Source of the DNA: Mytilus edulis
Taxonomy: Eukaryota > Mollusca > Bivalvia > Mytilida > Mytilidae
Length of the DNA: 64,000 nt
Direction of reading: 5' to 3'
Assembly (NCBI RefSeq): GCF_963676685.1
Contig: NC_092346.1
Location: 31,881,133-31,945,132, forward strand
Shown piece by piece: positions 34,931 to 46,015 of this stretch; positions within the stretch are counted from its first letter, which is position 1, and each line of letters begins with the position of its first letter. Position numbers and translations under genes: made by a program. The notes below the pieces were generated by a model, which was not told the DNA's origin, ran no database searches, and saw only the letters and a program-made list of their open reading frames with translations.

Positions 34931-37205
34931 TTAACCGTTGTTTTAAGGAGTTATCTATATAAAGATAGGAAGATGTTGTATGATAGTCCATATGACAACT
35001 ATCCATTTGGACCATACAGTCGCTCTGAAAGAGAACAACACCACGCACTAACAGCCATTTTGACACAACTATCCACCATTTTGTTCCTTTCTTGCCGATT
35101 ATTTTTTTTACGAAATAATGAAATGAATAAAAGGAAAATGTGTTTGTTAAAGGGCCAGTTGAAGGCGCGGCATTTTCTCATTAGTGTCCTTCTGTCCTTG
35201 TGTTCTGTTCTTTGGTCGGGTTGTTGTCTCTTTTATACATTCCCTGTTTCCGTCCTCGTTTTTATTGGACTGCAAATAGAATCGTACATTATATTAGAAG
35301 ATTCGATAACTGTTTTGTTTTTGTTTTTGTAGAACCATTGTTTTCACGTTGCCATAATCTAAGCTTACGGATCCCGAGCAAATTTGCCATTTCTTGTGTT
35401 GCTATGCATATAGATCCGTGTTCTTTACATTTTTCCTCTTGTCATAAGCGGAGTGTATTTCATTGCTTTCAAATAGTTGAAATGATTTTAGTTTGATTAA
35501 GTTATTTATACAATCATAAAAATTACTTTTATTTGAGGGATGGACGTAACTTAAAGCAAAACCTCTGTTATCCAGGGTTTTTGACAGCGTGCTGATCGTC
35601 ATTGAATATTTTTGTAGACTTCAATGATTCATATATTTATCAACCAAAGTATACGGCATTGGAATACTAGAATTCCTCAAACTAAATCAACAAATAAGAC
35701 AAGAAATGCAAAAGTAAAATAATAAATAATGAACAGAAAGATTTCGAAATAAAAACCTCAGGCTCTTGTGAGACAGATTTCGCTTACTGAGACCAATGCG
35801 TCCACTTTATTAAAACTTCCCTATCAAACTAAGAACTTTGTCATGGCAATTAATTGGAATTTATTATTGGTTATTTTGATTTATCTATATTATTTAAGCG
35901 GATTTGACTTGTTCTTTCGCATTTGCTGTTGTCCGCAGCTTTTCTGTAGCACTATATGTTGCTAGGTAGAGCTAATATGTATACTCAAAGTTTGTTTTTA
36001 ACGGGCCAATTGTCCAACTGGGAGCTCTATATCTTGCTATCGGATTAAATCTTTAGATACGCGCTTCCTTGTTCGTCTTTACCTAAGCTTTGGTTGATAT
36101 GAGGTCAGACTTGTGCCTCGGTCTAAAATGAGGTCGTCTACTAGAATTGGTTTAGTTTTTTATGGACCAACGTTTTCAGCTATAGTCAGTGATGCCAGTG
36201 ATGTTGCTTCGCATCACACACAAGTCAGCTCCTTCTGTTCTGAAATTCAAGTTTTTAGCATAAGAAATAGATACATTTTGTGACCTGTTTTATTTATCTA
36301 TTTAAGAAAATATTTATCTAATAAATTATTTATTTATTTATTGTCTTTTTTCCATTCTTTTTTTTCTTCTACTTTTTTCAATTTTCTTGCTTTTTAACTA
36401 ATTGTTTATATAATTATTCATTCAGTTATTTTTATTCATTTATTTCACTTTCTTTAACTAATTCTTTATATATCTATTTAGAAATTTATATATTTATTTA
36501 TTTATTTTCATTTTGATGTTCAGTGGTTTGGTCCTAGACATTCTTGTATCATAAATTTTTGGACGTTAGCGTTAAACAATAAATTATCTTTGTTCAATAT
36601 GTTGTAACCTCCGTTTAATTTAGACATCAAAGTGTCGTCTGTTCAATGGTGTTCAATTCTTAAACGTCAACAAATTTTTTTTTTCAAATCTAAACCTTTT
36701 TTAATTTGATGACGTGTATCATAAGTATTTAATTTAATCAGATAACTTGGAGTGATAAAAGAAACAAGAAAAGGACCGATTCAAATCGGAAGTTTATAAA
36801 TACTACTTTGAATTTTGATATTTGGTCGGTTATAGTGTACAGTGGGTGCAGACGGGCTATAAAAATACCTAGGCGTTTATAATTAGTTATGCTGCATGGC
36901 GATGACTGAATGTGCTTAGCACCATTTTTAATTTTCAATGCAAATGACCACTTTCATAAAGAGATGTTTATCATATAACGATATGCGATAAGGTGTATCA
37001 TTTTCAAAGCTTCGATTTAAAAACGTTATTAACGAAAGGTTTTAATTTTCACTGCTTCGGGTCCTTTTTTTTAATTATTTGATCAAATCTATAATGAGTT
37101 TTTGGGAAATAAAGTTTGTATATGATTTTGATAAGGGAGATCAATCATCGACGCTTGTTTTGGTTCTTTGAGATGGGTACCGAAAGTAAAGTAAATAAAC
37201 ATTCG
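34931..37205. other. Intergenic DNA with no supported gene
   Basis: It contains a degenerate agaagatgtgg repeat (34,967-35,060) and AT-rich low-complexity stretches (for example tattta runs at 36,290-36,500). Open frames are short and unremarkable. Confidence 0.5.
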
Positions 37206-37209
37206 GGAC

Positions 37210-37347
37210 TGATCTACTCAGTAATCTAAGGCCAAACGTGTGGTTTTCTTTGTTTTGATCTACTCAGCAATCTAAGGCCAAACGTGTGGTTTTCTTTGTT
37301 TTGATCTACTTAGTAATCTAAGGCCAAACGTGTGGTTTTCTTGGTTT
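37210..37347. repeat. 46-bp tandem triplet
   Basis: Three adjacent units of 'gatctactcagtaatctaag' followed by 'gccaaacgtgtggttttctt'. Units start near 37,210, 37,255 and 37,301 and are nearly identical. Confidence 0.85.
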
Positions 37348-37349
37348 TG

Positions 37350-38199
37350 CATCAGGTTTTTAATGATCTCCAAAAAGGAAAAAAAGGAAATTGAGTAAAA
37401 GTAAAATGCAGGGTTTTTTAAGAACATATTTGAAATTTAGTGATATGTTTATGTCCTGGACTGATTTTAAAGTGCACGAAAAAGGAAAAATAACAAAAAT
37501 ACTGAACCTCAAGGAAATCCAAATCTGAAAGTCCCTTATCAAATGGTAAAATCCATAGCTCAAACAGTCAAACGAAATATGGAAAAAACCTCATATTCCT
37601 GACTTAATATGTAGAAACTTTTAGAATTAAAACTGGTTTTATAGCTAGCTAAACCTCTCACTTCTATGACATTCGCTTAAGGTAGATCATAAGTATATAC
37701 TTTTGGAGACCGATTTTTCTTATAATTATCAAAAATGAAGATTTTAATCAAGGCTTTTTTTTCTCAAAAATATGATAAAAAAGAATGAGTCGCCGCGCTA
37801 TTTTGCAAGCTTATGAGTCGTTGAAAATTGCCTAAATTTGGTTAGATTGTTCATGTAAAAACCCATTTATGTGCATAAAAAATTGAATGATGTCGTCAGA
37901 ACTGTTCGCTATTGACGACAAAATATTACGGAATCGTCTGCAAAGTCCAGCAATGTCGGACATATATAAATAAGTTCTGTAAAACCCGTTTCTCGATCAC
38001 GTCCAATTTTATTCAAATTGATTTAACATAACTCGTAAACAAAACTAAACAAAAAACTGAAGTATTTCATATAGGTAAACACGTAGACCTGGTGTCTATA
38101 TCACTTTCATCCGTTTTAGTAAAGTTACTTACTAAAGAGTATATAATTTACTTATGTTAATACTCGCTGATCATTTATAAGGCTGGAAATGTACTATTA
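37350..38199. other. Intergenic DNA with a reversed dispersed repeat
   Basis: 37,470-37,680 matches the reverse of the 9,205-9,400 repeat family. The remainder shows no gene. Confidence 0.5.
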
Positions 38200-38480
38200 A
38201 TAAAAGCAACAGTAGTATAGCGCGGTTCGAAAGTCATAAATCGATTGAAAGAAAAAACAAATCCGGGTTACAAACGGCTTAAACCGAGAGAAACACATCA
38301 AATATAAGATGAAAATAACGAAACAACAGAAACACTGAAGTGTACAAAAAACAAACGACAATGCAACATACACAGAAACGAACTATAAGATAAAAACTGC
38401 TCTTTTCCTTGATATAGGACATTTTAAGAAAAAAATGTTGGGTTGAACCTAGTTTTGTGGCTAGCTCGAACTTTTATGAA
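38200..38480. repeat. Dispersed repeat, copy 2 ('caacagtagtataacgc' family)
   Basis: Second copy of the 33,720-34,010 repeat in the same orientation, with the same order of internal motifs. Confidence 0.75.
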
Positions 38481-38584
38481 AACTGGTCAATTTATTTAAT
38501 GTTATTGATAGACATCATCAGTATAGGTCCATAGAAACAGAACAATATAGAAACAATTTCCAGTTTAACACAGATAGTTCACTG

Positions 38585-38782
38585 ATAGAGCTGCGATGAG
38601 GTGGAAGATATACATCATGTTTTTCTTCATTGTCATTTCAATGAACAATCAACAGAACGAAAAGATATTTTTAGAGAACTTATAAATAGAATGATAATAA
38701 TAAATAATTTTGACGCAAGTTGTCCCGATACACAAAATCTAAAACTCTTAACCCGAAATAAAACCCTTCGTATAGGCTAGCT
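38585..38782 (+). pseudogene. Possible 3' remnant of a non-LTR retrotransposon ORF
   Basis: An open stretch reads SCDEVEDIHHVFLHCHFNEQ... to a stop at 38,778-38,780. The pattern C..VED..H.F..C resembles the C-terminal zinc-knuckle region of many non-LTR retrotransposon proteins, but one Cys is lacking and a stop lies directly upstream. The call is tentative; it could be chance. Confidence 0.35.
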
Positions 38783-38829
38783 GTCTCTGATTTTATAAAT
38801 CAATTATTCACGTCATTCGGACTTTGGTA

Positions 38830-41800
38830 GATATTTGTGTCATTGCAATTACTGTGAAATCAACCTTTTTTCGCGATTAGAAATATAACGCGCATATAAA
38901 TCGTCGCGAAAATGTCAAATTGCTGCTGTAGAAAGGTCTTAACGCAAAATAAAATAAACGCGAAAATAAGTTGGTTTACATGTATACCACATCTCCTTAT
39001 TTTTATTTATGTTCACATCTGTGTACCAAAAGTTTATTTTTTCTCATATATATCTTATAGTTTTGTTTGTTTTTTGTTTGTTTGTGTGTTTTCTTGTTTG
39101 TGTTTCTATTTCGTTGTCTTCGTGTCTTTGTAGCCTTGGCCAATGTAGTGGTGAATGTAGGAGAATAAATAAATAGAATTGTTTTTCTTTTTTCTATATG
39201 TGTACATAATTATGAAGTGTAATGTATTGAATAAATAAAGAAATCTTATGTTTTAATACACAAAAAAATAGTTCTACACAATGTTGAACGGTTTGCTCTA
39301 CTGTCAGTAAGTTGGGCTTAGACTATACATAGAAAAATATGAAAAAAACACTTTATAAATTTCATGCGTCCGAAGTGCCTTTTTTACATTTACCTTCAAA
39401 GCTGAATAGTTGAAAGCTCAGCTAAATAAATAAACATATATATATATACATGTAATAGAAAAATATTATATGTATTTAGAATGAATTTTAGGTTTATATT
39501 GACAATAAAAAAAATACAATTAAATATATAATATATTTTTGATCGCGTATGTTTCATAAAAATGTTTTATTTTATAATAAAAATTGTAAGCACGTTTCTG
39601 TCATGGACTGTAAATATATTAACTGAGTTTAATTCAATAGAAGACAAAGTTACCTCAGGAACAAAGGAAAGAATTTACAATTTACATTTTTGGTATTTTA
39701 TATTAAAATAAATATTTTATTGGGAACATTTGTATGCTTTAATCCTCCCAACAATATCCTGTTTGTTCGGTATTATTCTGTTACAAGAAAATTTACTTTG
39801 CGAATTGTCACTCATAATTATCTTCTAACCCTTCTCTTATTTTCATTCCTATGTGCGTGTGTGTTGCATCCTATTAGATTTTTTCCTTCAGAAATTCACT
39901 TTGTATTTTGTTTCCGATCTTGTTTCATTTTAAGGAACAAAAGTGATTACAGGTCCGTGGTTGGTGTTTAAAGTAATAAGAATACATTTGTCATAGAAAA
40001 AATATGTTGACCAAAAAACGGATCATCGCTATATTGATTCTTTCGAATTTTTAAGAAACGAATTTCTGAGATACTTCTTCTGAATATCGTATTTTCTTGC
40101 CTTTTTTTTTTGCAACAACAAAAAGTAACATATGCCATGAATTTTATTCCCCAAATTTGCTAATTAAATCTTCTAGGCTATATTTATTTTCAGTAATCTG
40201 TCAAATAGGCTCAAATCACTTAGAACAATTCGCAGACGCCTTTTTGCAGTTGGATTTGAAGGAACCAAATTTTTCGGTTTGATGAAGTTTAATTATCTCT
40301 CTATATTAGAAGCTATAATTTCCCAGCTTCAGCTTGTTACCGATACAATTAAATTATATCTTTGAATGTAAAACACATCAAAACTTGACAACATACATGT
40401 GAACATTTTTACAGTCGAGTGAGCTCGCTTGGAGATGGAATATTAACTTGACATGTCCTTGTCCAAGAGAACAAGACATACTTCTGCAAAATACTAGGTC
40501 CATTTTCTTCATCTTGATTTGCAATTTTACAAATTGCTACGAAGAATAGATAAAAAATTAGCGCCCATGGTCAATATGTTAATTTTTTACTAAAATTATC
40601 AGACTTGTCTGATGAAATTAACGACATTTTGAGGTACATGACAGCTGTATCGTCTTCAAATTTTCAATGCATTAAAATGTTGCGCTTTTTTGTATTTTAC
40701 AGATATTTATTTATTTTTGAATATTTATAAATTATTACTCCATTATCGAAAATTAAATTAAAATGTTTTAAGTGTTGTCATTACCATCCCATTAAATAAT
40801 TTAACGTATTGCAAACCTGTTACCAAAGTTCAAATCTGAGAATTAAAAAATGCCTGATATTCAACATAAAAGATAATTTAATTATAAAATGAGATAAAAT
40901 ATTTGGTCGCGGTCGCTTTTGACATGGGAGTCACCGATAATGTCCTCGTTAGAGGGATCTTTGCAGGAAATTACAGATATATCTCTGATAAGAACACGAC
41001 AAAGTGTTGATAAGAATTTGAAGCAAGAAATTAAAGGGTCACAAAATGTCACCCTGCCTCAGAAAATTGCCTCCGTGTAATATTTATGTTGCACTGGCTG
41101 ATAGCCATGGACATTATTTCTGTTGCATTACATATTGGTCATGGACAATATACAAAGGGAGATAACACACTTGTAATATCGTGGACGTTACTGTTGATAG
41201 ATACGCTGGAGTTGTCTCTAATAAGCTTTAAAAAATATAATTTTTTGTAAATAATAGACGATACTATAGAAAACAGAAATAACTTAATAGTCATTACTTC
41301 GGTACTGATATTATGTTTAACAACCCTTTTTTCAAAATTGTCCGTTTATAAATTTTGAATTTATAAGAAACTAAGGTAGATAAATTTGGCTGTAAATCCA
41401 GGTTCAGTCAACCATTTTCTATATTTGAAAATGGCTGTACCAAGCCAGGAATATGACAGTTGTTGTCCATTCGTTTGATGTGTTTTATCATTTGATTTTG
41501 CCATTTGATTAGGGACTTTCCGTTTTTAATTTTCCTCGGAGTTCAGTATTTTTGTGATTTTACTTTTTTCTAGGTCCCTTTTTGGTCATATAGCTAGCTC
41601 TTCGCTTTCAAATATTCGGGCTTTGGGCATTCCTGATGAAAGTAAATCCAGAAAAGTGCTTGAACGCTCTTAATTTATAGGGAATACATGTTAATTAAAT
41701 GAGAAAATACCATCGTAATGGATAATTTTAGTTTGATATTAGACATGGGCTGGTTTGCTTTGAAACAGTGTTAGAAATAATCTATAAGGAAATAGAAGTT

Positions 41801-43020
41801 TCTAAGTTATGGGGTTCATGTATGCTTCACAAACTTGCCAACATACACTTTTAGCTAATTTTAAAGAAAAGCCCAACACCCTTTCCCTTTTCTTATCGAT
41901 CATTGTTAGAAAGCTTTTAAACATTAACCCCGAACTTTATGAAAATACACGTAATCGAAATGTGTCGCAAAAACTATAATCAGTCCAGGTAGATTTTCAG
42001 GAATATGTTACTAGTACTATAATATTGAATTATAAGACAAAACCTCAAGCCAAACCATGATTTGAGCCGTTTATAAGTAGACAACACTTAATTACTAATG
42101 ATAACATGACTTTCGAAATTTAAAGAAGATGTGGGTAAACATCAAAGAGACAGCAACCAAACAAAACAATGACAAAAAGGCATCTCGATGACAAGTCAGT
42201 CTCCAACAATATACCCACGCTGTCTGTATAATACCACGTCTAAATCGCCCTCATCAAAGATATGAAATTCGCACATCCATGCGGACAGTTGTATTCATTC
42301 ACATGCACTATGGGTTTTACAAGTGAAGCAGGAACTGCATGACTCTTCTGCAGCATACGCCTTCACTTCACCTCCACCCCCGTAAGTTTTTGCAAAAGCC
42401 ACACCGCATATTTAGCTATAGGACCCGAAATTACAAATGTAAAACGAGAAAATGAACGACCTGATTATGAACAAAACACTGAACGAAAAGAGATATATGA
42501 TATACAGCAGCAAACAACAACCACTACATTAAAGGCTTCTCAGTTGGGACCGACACATATATATAATGTGATGGGGTTAACATGTTTAAAGGCACCAAGG
42601 CCCAACTATTTTCCTGAATATGGACAGTGGAGTTATAGTACAGCATAAGAACTGAGACGGTCAGTATAAAAATTAGTTGAAAAGGACTCAACTCCTTAGA
42701 TTGATTCAATGCAGAAACACACATACACACAAAAGCGCACAGACCGGACGTGGTATAGCGTATTTATACATTTCTAAAATAAAAGACACAACGTAGAGAT
42801 CAGAGGCCGGGTATATTTTCGTTAACTGTTTCGTTTTCATAGCCGACGGGTTTTGTTGTTAGAATTGTGTCGCATTTTATCAAATCGGGGTCTTTATCTT
42901 CTTCTCCTTCTCCTTCCTTGCTAAGTAAGGACTTAATTCTTTAAAGGAATGTTATAAGTCCACGAGGCGGAGGAGACAGCAATTCTCCTGTAACTATTTA
43001 TAAATAAAACGTTCCGAATA
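38830..43020. other. Intergenic DNA with dispersed repeats, no gene
   Basis: It holds a 'cgcgaaaataagttggttta' mollusc-type repeat (38,860-38,980), AT-rich low-complexity DNA (39,180-41,390), a copy of the 'ccaagccaggaatatgacag' repeat (41,395-41,580), and agaagatgtgg-type and related repeats (42,120-42,780). I find no exon with a recognisable product. Confidence 0.5.
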
Positions 43021-44390
43021 TATACAATTTAAAACTATGTACACTTGGCTGCTGTCTATGGTGTTGGTTTCTGATGTGCACTATTGTTGGCTAGTGCACT
43101 CTGGAACCTCTCTATTGTCAGAGCCTCAGTTGTAGGTGTTAGAAGGTGGTTCCACTCATGCATAGTCCGTGGAAAGTATGAGTCCTTGTAAAGCATGACG
43201 AGTCGATGGTTACTTCGTCTGTAAGCTAGTGGTTCCCATCCTTGTGTCTTAACCATAGTTGTAACACATCCAGGTGTTTTATCAGTGTAGTTGTTTGTTA
43301 CAAACCTGGCGGCCCTCCTTTGCATTTGTTCTAAGCGGTTTACGTCCTCAGTTGTATGAGGGTCCCATGCCGCACGAGGATATTCTAGTGTTTGTCTGAC
43401 CAGAGAGATATAGGCTGCATTTCGTACATTCTTGTTGCATTCTCAAAGGTTACGCCTAAGGAATCTGATGGCTTTTTTGGCAGTGACGTCAATATGATGT
43501 TTCCATTGTAGGTCCTTACTGAAATTTACTCCTAGACATTTACTGGTTGGTACAGTTTCGAGAGTGTGGCCATGTAATTTATAGTATGTAATCTTTTTTG
43601 GATTTACTGTTGGTGCTAATGCGGATGACGGTGCACTTTTTCCAGTCTTCTAGTGCTGAAAGGTCCAATCTAATTAAAAACCGATCTCTCATCGCTCCTG
43701 TTTCTGATATGTCGCGCTCCCACGCGACATATCAGAAACAGGAGCGATGAGAGATCGGTTTTTAATTAGATTGTGAGAGGTCCTGTTGTAGTTTGGCTTC
43801 GTCCTGGAAATTCTTGATATGGTGGAATAGGAGGCAGTCGTCAGTGAATAGTTTGACAGTTGAATGTTGAACTGTTTCTGGTATATAAGTCGTTAATGAC
43901 CCTTGAAAGTACGTCTCCCAGTGTTGACTTACAGCCCTCAACTACCACTTGTTGTTTCTTGTTTTCTAAGATCCATTTCAGGTTTTCGTCTCTAATGCCA
44001 TAGTGGTTAAATTTGTTGAGTAATCTGCAGTGTGGGACTTTGTTAAAAGCCTTTGCAAAGTCGAGTAAAATTACGTCCACTTGATCTTTCCCTGATTTCA
44101 GTTGTTTGGAAATTCCTTCTATCGTTGAAATTAGTTGTGTCTCACAGGATCTACGAGCTCAGAATCCATGCTGACTGTCTGTCAAGATGTGATGTTTTTC
44201 CAAAAATGTGATGACTGAACTGCGGATGATGTGTTCGAGAACTTTGCATGAATTAGAAGTTAGTGAAACTGGTCGATAATTTGCTACAATATATTTTTCT
44301 TCTTTTTTGAATAGTGGGACTATTGTTGCTTCTTTCCAGTCGTTTGGTATTTCACCGTTGCCAATTGAGGTTTGGTGAAGTTGGGAACGC
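43020..44390 (-). pseudogene. Dead non-LTR (CR1/Jockey-type) reverse-transcriptase fragment
   Basis: The minus strand, in several frames, encodes reverse-transcriptase motifs: ANYRPVSLTS (about 44,280), an ARRSCETQL segment preceded by an in-frame TGA (about 44,155), then DVILLDFAKAF.KVPH (44,030-44,080) and a C-terminal QRRAARFVTNNY (43,290-43,325). The order is correct for one element read right to left. The YxDD catalytic motif falls in a disrupted part. Frameshifts, the stop and the hairpin insertion at 43,666 show it is inactive. Assignment to CR1/Jockey-like rather than another non-LTR clade is uncertain. Confidence 0.8.
43666..43773. mobile_element. 108-bp perfect hairpin element inserted in the RT fragment
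   Basis: Two perfectly complementary 51-bp arms (43,666-43,716 and 43,723-43,773) surround a 6-base loop CTCCCA. A near-perfect 9-bp direct repeat flanks it: TGAAAGGTC (43,657-43,665) and TGAGAGGTC (43,774-43,782). It interrupts the retrotransposon reading frame, so it arrived later. Confidence 0.85.
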
Positions 44391-45855
44391 TTTTAAAGCT
44401 GACTATATATATATTATTATATGATATAGATTTTGCTTTTTGTTGAAGGCTTTATGGTGATCTTTTAGTTAAATCCACGTCATTTTGGACTGTTGGTAAG
44501 TTGTCTCATTGTCATTCATACAACATCTCTTTATTTATATCAAACCCATATAAAATGTATATGATAAATAAGAAGATGTGGCATAATTGCCAATGCGACA
44601 ACTCTTCACCAGAAACCACATTACATGGAAGTTAACACTAGTATATGTCTCAGTACGGCTTTCAACAATGAACAAAACCCAAGGTCATATTGCATAGTCA
44701 GCTATAAAAGGTCCCAAAAAATAACAAATGTAAAACAATTCAAACAGTGAAAAAACTATGAGAATTAAGTTTTTTTTTTATCCTTCATTGAACTTTTGAT
44801 GTCGTCCCTAACCTTTGACAGTGGTGTAACAGTACAACATAAGAACGCACTTTAAAAATAAGTTGAAAATGACTTACAAATGTACCTCATCAGATCGAAA
44901 CAAAGGAGTCATACATTTATAACTGACTATGCGATATGGGCTTTGCTCATTGTTGAAGACCGTACGGTGACAAATAGTTTCAAATTGCTATGTCATTTGG
45001 TCACTTGTCGAGAGTTGTCTCATTGGCAATTATTACGCATCTTTTTTTTAATATATATATCCAACAGTCCGGGCGTGTCAGGGTACTTATTCATTAAAAC
45101 AACATAAAAGACACCAAATACTGATCAATTTGAGAGTACACGCAGTTACTGGCAGCTAGTTCAAAGCCAAAAACAACTAATACAAAAGCAGAGACATATA
45201 TACAAAAAAAAAAAATTAAAACTTGAAAAATATGAACATTTTTGAACAATATAAAAAAAGTAAAATCACAAAAATACTGAACTTCGAGGAAAATTCAAAA
45301 CAAAAAGTCCCTAATCAAATGGCAAAATAAACCCAAACACATCAAACGAATGGATAACACCTGTCATATTCCTGACTTGGTACAGGCATTGTCTTTTGAT
45401 TGGATTGAACGGCCTGGTTTTATAGCTAGCTAAACCTCTCACGTGTATGACAATACTAAAAAAGTTTGATCTATAATAAAAAAGATTACTTCAATATAAT
45501 TAAAAGACTTAAATTTCAAAAGGATGTTTTTTTTGTCTTTAAAAAATAAATCATGCACCTTAGTTTTTGATAGTTTAACCTCTTAATGATGCTTGGTAAA
45601 TATCTTTAAACAAACCGAAAAGGTTATCGATCATTCAGTGCAATAAGCTTTGTTGTTTGCTTAAATTTTGACAAAAGGATAGCCTAACGTAATAAGACGC
45701 GACTTCACTGTGTTTTTTTTTTAATGAGGTACGAGGTCGGGATTGGTTGGTAGTTTTAGCTTCTCACATGGGTTTCCGGTTCCGACGAACTGATGATGAA
45801 ACGTTAAAAATGTAAACAACTCATATTTTCAGTGCTATCGTATCCTGAAGATAAA
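44391..45855. other. Upstream region of the downstream GCN2 gene, repeat-rich
   Basis: It contains agaagatgtgg repeats at 44,520-44,760 and reversed at 44,935-45,040, a solo Harbinger-like end at 44,765-44,812, and a reversed 'tatagctagctaaacc' repeat at 45,240-45,460. The last ~130 bp before the start codon is less AT-rich and may hold the promoter and leader; no TATA box or start site can be named. Confidence 0.5.
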
Positions 45856-45909
45856 ATGCCGTTGAAAGCAGTATTATGCGAGGATAATAGGAGGTTGTGC
45901 TATTTATGA
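45856..45909 (+). promoter_or_regulatory. Upstream ORF ending one base before the GCN2 start
   Basis: ATG at 45,856 (A at -3) opens a 17-codon frame, MPLKAVLCEDNRRLCYL, that stops at TGA 45,907-45,909. The GCN2 ATG follows at 45,911. A three-codon frame (ATG CGA GGA TAA, 45,876-45,887) overlaps it. If transcription starts upstream, it could reduce or gate initiation at the main start. The transcription start is unknown. Confidence 0.45.
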
Positions 45910-45910
45910 A

Positions 45911-46015
45911 ATGGCCGACGACTCTCTTCTTCAGCGTCAAGAAGAGGAATGGCAAGTTTTGCAAGCGGTTTACATGGATGATGTTGTCGATCTAAGAAAG
46001 AAGGTCGCATGGAAG
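45911..46015 (+). CDS. EIF2AK4: GCN2 exon 1 (RWD domain start)
   Basis: 105 nt, 35 codons, donor GTATAT-like ('ggaag|gtata'). It encodes the acidic RWD helix QEEEWQVLQAVYMDDV. Confidence 0.9.

Noticed and set aside
34907..35332. 141-codon frame as a gene
   Set aside because: It includes the agaagatgttgt dispersed repeat and low-complexity sequence; no splice or domain support.
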